Positions 27,070 through 35,003 of a stretch of DNA of 64,000 bases are shown here, piece by piece. Under the pieces are notes generated by a model. It did no database searches. It was not told the DNA's origin and was given only the letters and a program-made list of their open reading frames with translations. The stretch lies in the NCBI GenBank assembly GCA_012513605.1, contig JAAZBV010000136.1, positions 1 through 64,000 of the forward strand, read 5' to 3'. The first letter of the stretch is position 1; every line of letters starts with the position of its first letter. A program made the position numbers and the translations under genes. This stretch comes from Desulfatiglans sp. (lineage in GTDB: Bacteria; Desulfobacterota; DSM-4660; Desulfatiglandales; HGW-15).

Positions 27070-27107
27070 TTCACCGCTAAGACGCAAAGATCGCAAAGGG
27101 TTTTATT
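27070..27107. repeat. Partial repeat copy at the 3' end of the GxxExxY gene
   Basis: Repeats the left ~38 bp of the 97-bp element (TTCACCGCTAAGACGCAAAG). A related sequence in inverted orientation is at 27541-27571 (TTTGCGTACTTAGCGTCTTT), just upstream of the gene, so the gene is bracketed by an inner inverted pair and an outer direct pair. Confidence 0.75.
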
Positions 27108-27486
27108 CTTTGAATTCGTTCACCATCCTTACTATCCCATTTTTCATAACAGGCACATTAAAGTTTAAAATAAAACCAAGGCATTTACCTGATAATTTTA
27201 GATAGGTCAGTAATTGTGCCTTGTGAATGGGTTCTATTTTTTCACAGGACTTCAATTCAAGAATAATGACCTCTTCTACTAAAATATCCAGCCTGTAACC
27301 GCAATCGAGCTTTATTTGCTTGTAAACAACAGACAATTCCTTTTGCCTTTTAAAAGATATACTTCTTAGATTTAACTCATGACATAGACATTGTTCATAA
27401 GCAGACTCTAATAGACCTGGACCCAGAGTTCTATGAACCTCTATTGCTGCGCCAATAATATCATTACTGATTTTATTCAAGTCCAT
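27103..27486 (-). CDS. GxxExxY protein
   Basis: 127 residues, full length for this family (PDDEXK-related fold). The name-giving motif is [11 protein letters not shown] (about residues 25-35) and the C-terminal half has the conserved [15 protein letters not shown] with D-x-n-E-x-K spacing, then [19 protein letters not shown]. Function is not established. It interrupts the ars operon in the same direction and is surrounded by repeats, so it was probably inserted with them. Confidence 0.92.
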   Translation of the reverse strand: MDLNKISNDIIGAAIEVHRTLGPGLLESAYEQCLCHELNLRSISFKRQKELSVVYKQIKLDCGYRLDILVEEVIILELKSCEKIEPIHKAQLLTYLKLSGKCLGFILNFNVPVMKNGIVRMVNEFKE

Positions 27487-27584
27487 AAGTTAATGCCCTA
27501 TCTGATAATGTTTTTGTTTTCAGTCCTCTTAAGTAATTAACATCTTTGCGTACTTAGCGTCTTTGCGGTAAAAAAAATATATTA

Positions 27585-27681
27585 TTCACCTCCAAGGCGC
27601 AGAGAACGCAAAGGGTTTTAATTTTAATCTTTTTATCTTCTTGTCTTTCTCTGCGTCCTCAGTGTCTCTGCGGTGAAATCT
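27585..27681. repeat. 97-bp repeat, right copy (GxxExxY cassette)
   Basis: Same-orientation copy of 26963-27059. The last ~70 bp (from GGGTTTTAATTTTAATC to GCGGTGAAATCT) are identical. Its right end coincides with the arsP stop codon (27681-27683). Confidence 0.85.
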
Positions 27682-28853
27682 TACCCGGTAATCCACCCAT
27701 ATGTCATTCCTGCAACAGTAGACAAAACAACAATAATTGTACAAAATACTGCTGTCTTTTTTATCCCCATCACCCCGCCAATTACCAACATATTAGGTAG
27801 AGACAGGGCCGGCCCGGCTAAAAGCAGCGCCAGCGCTGGCCCCTTTCCCATGCCTGCGCCAATAAGCCCCTGAAGTATGGGGACTTCAGTAAGGGTGGCA
27901 AAGTACATCAATGCCCCTCCCACAGCAGCAAAAAGATTTGCCAATATTGAATTGCCACCCACCAGGTTCTCTATATAATGTTCAGGTATCAGGGCAGGAT
28001 GACCCGGTCTTCCGAGCATGAACCCGGCAACAAGCACGCCGGCTCCCAAAAGGGGTAAAATCTGTTTCATGAACCCCCATGTGGATTCTACCCAAATAAT
28101 TCTTTCATCCCTGTCAAACCACTTTTTAAGCATAAAACCCAGTATAACTAAAAGGGCAATAGTGATGTACCATTTGATTGAAAATATAAAAAGCCAGATG
28201 CCTGTTGAACCCTCTGCCGGTCTTGCAAATGCAGCAAATATCAGGATAAGAACCATTGTAAATATAAACGTGGCATCCTGTGTGAGTGTGCGGCCTTTTT
28301 CCTCTTCATCAGGGAGATAAACTTGCCCCGCCTCTCTTTCTGCATCATCCTTTCTAAAGATAAAAGCCATTAAAAGACCGGTTATTATGGCAAAGAGTAC
28401 AGCGCCTATTGCCCTTGCTAAGCCAAGCTGCCAGCCGAGGATCCTGGCTGTTAAAACAATAGCCAGCACATTTATGGCCGGGCCTGAATAAAGAAATGCA
28501 GTCGCAGGGCCAATACCCGCACCCCTTGTGTAGATACCTGCAAAAAGGGGCAGAACTGTACATGAACAGACGGCCAGTACTGTACCGGATATGGATGCAA
28601 CCGAGTATGATAATATTTTGTTTGCTTTTACGCCAAAATATTTAAGCACCGATGCCTGTGAAATAAATACCGAAATAGCGCCTGCAATAAAGAATGCCGG
28701 GATAAGGCATGTGAGCACATGCTCCCTTGCATACTCCTGAAGCATCATGAATGCCTCAATGCCTGATCGCCTGATTATTTCACTGTTCCATGGTATAAAA
28801 TAGGCAGCGATAAAAATGAAAATGATTATGGCTAATTTGGTTTTTTCTTTCAT
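27681..28853 (-). CDS. arsP: ArsP-type permease (DUF318 family)
   Basis: 390 residues, eight to ten membrane helices. Family signature VCSCTVLPLFAGIYTRGAGI and ATAFLYSGPAINVLAI (about residues 95-130), and the repeated second half AALMYFATLTEVPILQGLIG-like block with GKGPALALLLAGPALSLPNM. Members include ArsP, an exporter of trivalent organoarsenicals. With arsM in the same operon, export of methylated arsenicals is a reasonable inference; other DUF318 permeases have different or unknown substrates. Confidence 0.85.
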   Translation of the reverse strand: MKEKTKLAIIIFIFIAAYFIPWNSEIIRRSGIEAFMMLQEYAREHVLTCLIPAFFIAGAISVFISQASVLKYFGVKANKILSYSVASISGTVLAVCSCTVLPLFAGIYTRGAGIGPATAFLYSGPAINVLAIVLTARILGWQLGLARAIGAVLFAIITGLLMAFIFRKDDAEREAGQVYLPDEEEKGRTLTQDATFIFTMVLILIFAAFARPAEGSTGIWLFIFSIKWYITIALLVILGFMLKKWFDRDERIIWVESTWGFMKQILPLLGAGVLVAGFMLGRPGHPALIPEHYIENLVGGNSILANLFAAVGGALMYFATLTEVPILQGLIGAGMGKGPALALLLAGPALSLPNMLVIGGVMGIKKTAVFCTIIVVLSTVAGMTYGWITG

Positions 28854-28923
28854 CTCTCAATTCTCAGTTATTTTCATATTACATCATTATATTCCTATAT
28901 AGCTATATAGATGATATGTTCCC

Positions 28924-29268
28924 TTATCTGCAGCAGATCTCCTCACGATTTAGCAAAGGAAGTTTTTTCATAATGGTCTCAATCTCCTTTTCATCCTTTA
29001 GCCAGTGTTTGAGGTTACCAAGAAGACTTGCAGCATAGGGTGATCCATTTCCATCAGCAAGCTGGTAATCAACCCATAACCCATTCTTCATACTCTCAAC
29101 CAATCCTGCATCTTCCAGTATTTTAAGGTGTTTTGATGCGCTTGGCTGGGCTATCTGGAGCGCCTCTCTTATTTCACAGACACACATTTTTTTATATTGA
29201 AGCATTTTTACTATCTTAACCCTGTTAGGGTCAGACAGGGCCTTCATCACCTTAAGAAAATCTTTCAT
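28924..29268 (-). CDS. arsR: ArsR-family arsenic-responsive repressor
   Basis: 114 residues from the ATG at 29268, preferred over the ATG 12 bases upstream because GGAG then sits 7 nt before it. Winged helix-turn-helix of the ArsR/SmtB type: ALSDPNRVKIVKML, then CVCEIREALQIAQPSASKHLKILEDAGLV. The As(III) site resembles E. coli ArsR (CVC: Cys29 and Cys31 in the recognition-region helix), and a CC pair near the C-terminus (EEICCR) could give a third ligand. First gene of the minus-strand ars operon, 70 bp before arsP. Confidence 0.95.
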   Translation of the reverse strand: MKDFLKVMKALSDPNRVKIVKMLQYKKMCVCEIREALQIAQPSASKHLKILEDAGLVESMKNGLWVDYQLADGNGSPYAASLLGNLKHWLKDEKEIETIMKKLPLLNREEICCR

Positions 29269-29281
29269 TAGCATCTCCATA

Positions 29282-29326
29282 TATATTCTTTTTTTGGAAT
29301 ATACTCCCCCTCTCTTACAATGTCAA
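29282..29326 (-). promoter_or_regulatory. arsR promoter and palindromic operator candidate
   Basis: On the minus strand TTGACA (plus 29321-29326) and TATATT (plus 29298-29303) are separated by exactly 17 bp, a near-consensus sigma-70 promoter. An inverted repeat TATATTC-N8-GAATATA (29282-29303) covers the -10 box and the start site, the usual place of an ArsR operator. It lies 13-34 bp upstream of the arsR ATG at 29268. Confidence 0.82.
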
Positions 29327-29410
29327 TGATGTTTCCGGAAATAAAAACATAGCTTAAATAACTTCTCCAGCCATCCAGTTTCGGCATCCTGCTTTTTCCT
29401 TTCAGCTTTA

Positions 29411-29480
29411 CCTACAGCCTAAAGTCTATAGTCTAAAGTCTATAGTCTAAAGTCTATAGTCTATAGCCTATAGTCTACAG
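29411..29480. repeat. Short tandem repeats (AAAGTCTATAGTCT type)
   Basis: A run of about three 14-bp units TAAAGTCTATAGTC, followed by degenerate CTATAG(C/T)CTATAG units. Non-coding; it lies between the arsR promoter and the 63-bp repeat. A degraded related TATAGCC-like stretch (31335-31372) precedes the second 63-bp repeat. Confidence 0.75.
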
Positions 29481-29488
29481 CCTGTACT

Positions 29489-29551
29489 TTCTTCTCTTGC
29501 TCATTGATCCCTTTTCTGCTAATACAAACCAGTCAAAAAAATAAGCAATCC
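29489..29551. repeat. 63-bp direct repeat, copy 1
   Basis: Begins TTCTTCTCTTGCTCATTGAT and ends AAAAAAATAAGCAATCC. It matches 31376-31438 in the same orientation with one mismatch. It stands 88 bp upstream of the AlbA_2 gene start; copy 2 stands about 200 bp upstream of hsdM. Confidence 0.9.
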
Positions 29552-29638
29552 AAGCAGTTAAACATGAATAAGACGTAACACATAATAATCGGACACAAAA
29601 AGACCAGTTAGCGTTAGATCATAAAAAGGAGATATATA

Positions 29639-31193
29639 ATGGCTGAATCAATTCAAAGCCTTATTGCCAGAGGCGAAGGCATTGATATTGAATTCAAGAC
29701 CTGCCGCAATCAGTTGAACAGGGACATCTATGAAACTGTATGCGCATTCCTTAACCGTCATGGCGGGACCCTGCTTTTAGGTGTAAAGGATGATGGAACT
29801 ATTGAGGGGATAGCTCCTGATGCAATAGAACAGGTCCGAAAGGATTTTGTAACTGCCATCAATAATCCGCAAAAGCTTATCCCTCCAACATATCTCTCTA
29901 TCAACGAGACCGAAATCGAAGGAAAAAAGCTATTGCGTATATATGTGCCTGAAAGCTCTCAGGTGCACCGCTGTAACGGCCGTATATATGACAGAAACGA
30001 AGAGAGTGATCTGGATATAACAGACCATACCGCACAGGTAGCCCTGCTTTACCAGCGCAAACAGGCCACATACAGTGAAAACAGGGTTTACACCTGGATA
30101 CAGCCGGGTGACCTTCGTTCAGACCTGATTGAAAAATGCCGCCGCTATGTCCGCATCAACAAACCCCAGCATCCCTGGGGGGGATATGCAGGATATCGAT
30201 CTGATCAAAAGTGCCCAGCTCTATCAACCCCAGCCTGAAACAGGCAAGATGGGTATAACTTTAGCTGGTGTGATGCTGCTTGGGACAGACGACCTCATCC
30301 TCAAGGTATGCCCACCTCATAGAACCGATCTTATCCTGCGAAAGGTTAATGTTGACCGCTATGATGACCGGGACCTGGTTATCACTAATTTGATAGATAG
30401 TTATGACCGCATACTTGATTTTATTAAAAAACACCTTGCTGATCCATTCTACCTTGAGGGTATTGAGCGCCGCAGCCTCAGGGACACTATCTTCCGGGAG
30501 GTTGCATCTAATCTGCTTATACACCGTGAATATACCAGCGGAGCTACAACAAGGCTCATAATTGAATATGGGCGGGTGGTTACTGACAACCCTAGCCGGC
30601 CCCATGGCTTTGGAAGGCTGGACCCAGAGACCTCTGTACCCTTTCAAAAGAATCCTGTGATCGGTTCCTTTTTCAGACAGATAGACCGGGCAGATGAACT
30701 TGGCTCCGGTATGCGCAAGATGATGTTTTATGGCAAAAAATATGGCGGAGAAGACCCACAGCTTATCGAAGGTGACATCTTTCGCACAGTGATCAGTGTC
30801 CCGGAATATGGTGCTAATCCCGCGGCGAAATATGAGATTGTTCAGACTGGGGCCGAGTCGCAGCCAGAGTCGCAGCCAGAGTGGCAGCCAGAGTCACAGC
30901 CAGAGTCACAGCCAGAGTCAAAAAGTAATTCAGCCGAAATAATTCCAAGCTCTCTCAGTGTAAACATTATGAATATATTAGAAAAAGGCTCATTATCTAA
31001 AAAAGAAATACCAAAACAACTGGGGCAGAAAGAAATCTCAGGACAGTTAAATCTTATTATAAGGGATTTAAGAAATAAGGTTTTAATTGAATATACTCTG
31101 CCTGATAAGCCCAAAAGCCGTTTGCAGAAATACCGGCTGATTGAAAAAGGTAGTTTGTTCCTTAGCAGTATGCAGGGAGACAAAAAGAAATAA
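29639..31193 (+). pseudogene. AlbA_2 / RecG-like ATP-binding regulator, frameshifted at a G7 tract
   Basis: Two frames make one family protein of about 510 residues. Frame 1 (29639 to about 30180) has the AlbA_2 DNA-binding domain (GEGIDIEFKTCRNQLNRDIY, LNRHGGTLLLGVKDDG). It breaks at HPWGG in a run of seven G (30177-30183). The other frame continues with DLIKSAQLY and ETGKMGITLAGVMLLG, then the GHKL-like ATPase part (REVASNLLIHREYTSG), the RADELGSGMRK motif, a repeat linker, and a C-terminal winged helix ending LPDKPKSRLQKYRLIEKG. A one-base change restores one frame. Such proteins are common beside type I restriction systems; role unknown. Either a true frameshift, a phase-variable tract, or a read error. 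Confidence 0.85.
30855..30920 (+). repeat. 12-bp coding minisatellite, 5.5 copies
   Basis: Units of GAGTCGCAGCCA or GAGTCACAGCCA encode (Glu-Ser-Gln-Pro)n, with one Ser to Trp change in unit 3. It forms the linker between the ATPase part and the C-terminal winged helix of the AlbA_2 protein. Variable short repeats at this position are common in the family. Confidence 0.92.
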
Positions 31194-31639
31194 ACAGGGT
31201 GTCTTAATCGGATGAAAGGTTGGGTGAAAGGTTGGGTGAAACAGCATGTCGGGTTATTCCTCAATTGTGGAGAAAGGCAATAACGGACAGCCTGTTTATA
31301 TAATTTTAACCTGCTTTCAGCTTTGAGCTTTCCTATATCTATTACCTATGACCCATAACCCATAGCCTATTTCTATTCTTCTCTTGCTCATTGATTCCTT
31401 TTCTGCTAATACAAACCAGTCAAAAAAATAAGCAATCCCATGTAGTTATACATTTAACAGGGTGAAAACCGGCCAAACAAATGCTGAATCACAGTTGGAT
31501 CAGGTTTTGAATTTTGTGCTGTTATATTTATTCAATAACTCTCATTTCGAGGTATTAACCGAGAAATCTAATTAAAATAAAAGTAATATTATCTTACACC
31601 ATACTTCGCCAAGGATAGCTGGAATATATAAGGAATAGA
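31194..31639. other. Intergenic upstream of hsdM, with repeats
   Basis: 446 bp. It contains a short tandem GGTTGGGTGAAA (31215-31241), the second 63-bp repeat, and AT-rich sequence up to the hsdM ribosome binding site (AAGGA, about 31630). No gene seen. Confidence 0.5.
31376..31438. repeat. 63-bp direct repeat, copy 2
   Basis: 62 of 63 bases match 29489-29551 in the same orientation. The two copies enclose the AlbA_2 gene. Confidence 0.9.
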
Positions 31640-33202
31640 ATGGCAAAAAACAATAACAACAAAACAAACGGCTTTGAACAGAATTTGTGGGATACAGCCA
31701 ACAGGCTTAGGGGCAGTGTTGAGTCTTCTGAATACAAGCACGTTGTACTGAGTTTGATCTTTCTTAAGTTTGTTTCGGACAAATTTGAGGAGCGCTGTGC
31801 GGAGCTGATAGCAGAGGGCAAAGAAAAATATACTGACATGGTGGAGTTTTATACCATGAAGAACGTGTTCTATCTACCGGAGACTTCGCGCTGGAGCCAT
31901 ATACAGCAGCATGCCAAACAGGGTGATATTGCAATCAGGATCGACTCGGCCCTGACTGCCGTGGAAAAGAGCAATGCCTCGCTCAAGGGTGCGCTTCCTG
32001 ACAACTACTTCTCCCGCATCGGCCTGGATGGCAGCAAGCTCGCAGCACTGATTGATGCAATCAATAATATAAATACTGTAGAGGACAAAGAGGAGGATGT
32101 AGTAGGCCGGGTCTACGAATATTTCCTCGGTAAGTTTGCAGCCTCAGAGGGTAAGCTTGGGGGTGAGTTCTATACTCCCAAGTGCGTGGTTAATCTGATT
32201 GCGGAAATGATAGAACCATACAAAGGCAAAATATATGACCCCTGCTGCGGTTCGGGCGGTATGTTTGTGCAGTCCCTCAAGTTTGTGCAGAGCCATCATG
32301 GCAATACCAAGGATATTTCAGTTTATGGACAGGAGTTCACCTCCACCACCTACAAGCTGGCCAAGATGAATCTGGCGGTTCGCGGTCTTTCAGCCAATCT
32401 GGGAGAAGTCCCGGCTGATACATTCTTTAAGGATCAACACCCTGATTTGAAGGCCGACTATATAATGGCCAATCCGCCATTTAACCTGAAGGAGTGGCGG
32501 GCTGCCGATGAACTGGTTCATGATTCGCGCTGGAGCGGTTATGAAACCCCGCCAACAGGCAATGCCAACTATGCCTGGATTCTTCACATGGTCTCAAAAC
32601 TTTCAGAAAATGGCGTGGCCGGTTTTGTTCTGGCCAATGGGTCCATGTCCACCAATACCAGCGGTGAAGGTGCTATCCGTCAAAAGCTGGTTGAGAATGA
32701 TCTGGTAGACTGTATGATTGCACTCCCCGGACAACTCTTTTACACCACACAAATTCCGGTCTGCCTCTGGTTCTTGAGCAAAAATAAGAAGGCTGACCCC
32801 GAACGCGGTTTTCGCAACCGTGAGGGCGAAACACTTTTTATTGATGCCCGCAAGATCGGCTCTATGATCAGCCGTACGCAAAAGGAACTCGATACTGAAG
32901 ATATCGCATCCATCGCCAGAACCTACCATGCATGGCGTGGTGAGAAAAAAGATGGAGTCTATGAAGATCAGGCCGGTTACTGTAAATCCGCGACACTTGC
33001 AGATATAAAAAAACATGACTTTGTGCTCACTCCCGGTCGTTATGTGGGCGCAGCCGATATTGAAGATGACGGCATCGCCTTTGAAACCAAAATGGCTGAG
33101 ATGAGCCGGACGCTTTATGCACAGATGAAGGAGTCTAATAAGCTGGATGAGGTGATTCGTAAGAATCTGGAACAACTGGGATTTGGAGAACCTTGTGACT
33201 GA
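31640..33202 (+). CDS. hsdM: Type I restriction-modification DNA methyltransferase subunit HsdM
   Basis: 520 residues. N-terminal HsdM helical domain (ANRLRGSVESSEYKHVVLSL and FLKFVSDKFEERCAEL), then an N6-adenine methyltransferase domain with SAM motif YDPCCGSGGMF (about residues 199-208), YGQEFTSTTYKLAKMNLAVRG and catalytic NPPF (about 277-280). TGNANYAWILHMVSKL and FVLANGSMS are conserved. It methylates the recognition site as part of the M2S complex. First gene of the R-M operon; the ATG is preceded by AAGGA. Confidence 0.97.
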   Translation: MAKNNNNKTNGFEQNLWDTANRLRGSVESSEYKHVVLSLIFLKFVSDKFEERCAELIAEGKEKYTDMVEFYTMKNVFYLPETSRWSHIQQHAKQGDIAIRIDSALTAVEKSNASLKGALPDNYFSRIGLDGSKLAALIDAINNINTVEDKEEDVVGRVYEYFLGKFAASEGKLGGEFYTPKCVVNLIAEMIEPYKGKIYDPCCGSGGMFVQSLKFVQSHHGNTKDISVYGQEFTSTTYKLAKMNLAVRGLSANLGEVPADTFFKDQHPDLKADYIMANPPFNLKEWRAADELVHDSRWSGYETPPTGNANYAWILHMVSKLSENGVAGFVLANGSMSTNTSGEGAIRQKLVENDLVDCMIALPGQLFYTTQIPVCLWFLSKNKKADPERGFRNREGETLFIDARKIGSMISRTQKELDTEDIASIARTYHAWRGEKKDGVYEDQAGYCKSATLADIKKHDFVLTPGRYVGAADIEDDGIAFETKMAEMSRTLYAQMKESNKLDEVIRKNLEQLGFGEPCD

Positions 33203-33275
33203 ATCTAACCGAATTGAATACAAACAGCAAGTTCGGGAAAAAGGTTCGGGAAAGAAGTTCGGGAAAGACAACTGA
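33195..33275 (+). pseudogene. Remnant of a second AlbA_2-type gene
   Basis: A GTG at 33195 overlapping the hsdM stop, with GGAG upstream, begins TESNRIEYKQQ, the usual first residues of an AlbA_2 protein (ESNRIEYKQ-L). It then jumps into VREKGSGKKFGKDN, like the Lys/Gly/Ser-rich linker that normally lies hundreds of residues later, and stops. The linker DNA has three near-identical 13-bp units (GTTCGGGAAAGA type, 33230-33269). I read it as a gene with its middle deleted. Confidence 0.5.
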
Positions 33276-33314
33276 TGCTTTGCAAAAAGTGGAACAGCTT
33301 ATTCCACATACAAC

Positions 33315-33440
33315 TTGGCCACAGGCTGTGTCCAAATTGTTACAGAGTATCAGTTGACACAGGCCTTGCCTGATAATCTGAAATCAAGCCTTCCATCCAT
33401 TGAAGAGATGGAAGCAGAATTCAGTGGAGATTTAGATTAG
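33315..33440 (+). pseudogene. C-terminal scrap of a YhcG/DUF1016-type nuclease gene
   Basis: In the frame ending at the TAG at 33438-33440 the sequence reads TEYQLTQALPDNLKSSLPSI and then EEMEAEF. This matches the conserved C-terminus of PDDEXK-type DUF1016 (YhcG) proteins. Only about 35-40 residues remain and there is no start. Confidence 0.55.
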
Positions 33441-33569
33441 GAATAAATGTCGCGGATTATGTTAAATAGTATTCTTTTTGAGTTGGGATGGATGAGATGA
33501 ATCTGATGACTTGCCTACAGATGGAAGAGGTTATGAAGTTGGATTATTTGACTTGGAAGGGGTTGGGTT

Positions 33570-35003
33570 ATGGGGAGTGATTGGCCCTTAAAAAAGTTTG
33601 GTGACCTTTTCAATATCAAACATGGCTTCGCATTCAAAGGTGAGTATTTCACTGATGTCGAGACACGTTACCTGCTCACGACGCCAGGAAATTTCGCTAT
33701 AGGTGGAGGATTTCAGAATGATAAGCCTAAATACTACAATGGGCCAATCCCTGATGATTATATTTTAAATGCTGGTGACATCATCGTGACAATGACTGAT
33801 CTGAGCAAGGCTTCAGATACACTTGGAAATGCGGCTATTGTTCCAGAAGACTCAAACATCTGGTTACATAACCAACGCATTGGCCTTCTTGAGTTTAAAG
33901 ATCCAACCAAAAGTCACCCCAAATTTATAAGCTATCTACTTCGTTCATATGAATACAGAAGCTGGATAATCGGATCTGCAACAGGAACGACTGTCAAACA
34001 TACTTCACCGCGTCGTATATCAGAGTTTGGGTGCCCACTCCCGCCCCTCTCCGAACAAAAAGCTATAGCTCACATCCTAAGCTCATTGGATGACAAGATT
34101 GAGTTGAATCGGCGGATGAATGCCACGCTGGAAGGGATGGCTCAGGCGCTCTTCAAAAGCTGGTTTGTTGATTTTGATCCAGTAATCGACAATGCAATAT
34201 TAGCAGGCAATTCAATTCCCGATGAATTTGCAGAACGTGCTGAAGTTCGTCGGGCCATGCTGGATAAAAAACAAAATGCTGAAAAAGAAAAATCTTCGCT
34301 TCATAATTCATCATGCAACACTCATCATTCCCTATTCCCCGCAACCTTTCAACTCACCGAAGAAATGGGGTGGATTCCTGAGGGGTGGGAAGTGATAAAA
34401 AGCAGTTCACTTTTTGACGTAAGAGATGGTACCCATGATTCACCCAAACAATCTGCCACAGGGAAATATCTAATTACATCCCGTCATATCACAGGTAATA
34501 CTATTGATTATTCAAATGCCTACCTAATCTCAGAAGAGGATTTCGAACAGGTTAACAAGAGGAGCAAAGTAGATCCATATGATATTTTACTAACCATGAT
34601 AGGAACAGTGGGCTCTCCTTTCCTAGTAATGGAAGAAGAAATTAATTTTGCTATTAAAAACATAGGATTATTTAAGACGGGAGTTAACCGAACTTTAGCT
34701 ACATACTTTTTTACATATTTGAAGTCAGATTTCATGAAAGCATTCATGGAATCTCGTCTTGCTGGAACGACTCAGAAGTATCTAACTCTTAAGATTCTAA
34801 GGGAGATCCCAATCATAATTCCTAGGCCTGCTAATATGAAGGGGTTTGGGGCTCAAATACTTCTAATATTTGATAAGATTCATTCGAATAATTGTGAAGT
34901 AAATACTTTGGCAAAGCTCCGGGACACCCTTCTTCCCAAACTCATCTCAGGAGAACTTCGTATTCCAGATGCTGAAAAATTAACTGAGGAGGCATTAGTA
35001 TGA
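33570..35003 (+). CDS. hsdS: Type I restriction-modification specificity subunit HsdS
   Basis: 477 residues with the two-fold HsdS layout. The first target-recognition domain is about residues 1-160; the central conserved helix is PLSEQKAIAHILSSLDDKIELNRRMN with ALFKSWFVDFDPV (about 151-210); the second target-recognition domain follows about 255-425 (starts GWIPEGWEVIK); the second conserved helix is NTLAKLRDTLLPKLISGELRI near the C-terminus. It sets the bipartite recognition sequence. The ATG at 33570 is an acceptable start (MGSDWPLKKFGD). Its last 4 bases overlap the ATG of the next gene (ATGA), so the two are coupled. Confidence 0.96.
   Translation: MGSDWPLKKFGDLFNIKHGFAFKGEYFTDVETRYLLTTPGNFAIGGGFQNDKPKYYNGPIPDDYILNAGDIIVTMTDLSKASDTLGNAAIVPEDSNIWLHNQRIGLLEFKDPTKSHPKFISYLLRSYEYRSWIIGSATGTTVKHTSPRRISEFGCPLPPLSEQKAIAHILSSLDDKIELNRRMNATLEGMAQALFKSWFVDFDPVIDNAILAGNSIPDEFAERAEVRRAMLDKKQNAEKEKSSLHNSSCNTHHSLFPATFQLTEEMGWIPEGWEVIKSSSLFDVRDGTHDSPKQSATGKYLITSRHITGNTIDYSNAYLISEEDFEQVNKRSKVDPYDILLTMIGTVGSPFLVMEEEINFAIKNIGLFKTGVNRTLATYFFTYLKSDFMKAFMESRLAGTTQKYLTLKILREIPIIIPRPANMKGFGAQILLIFDKIHSNNCEVNTLAKLRDTLLPKLISGELRIPDAEKLTEEALV

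Noticed and set aside
27541-27681. CRISPR-like or REP array around the GxxExxY gene
   Set aside because: The repeats are two long copies plus partial inverted copies, not regularly spaced short units with unique spacers.
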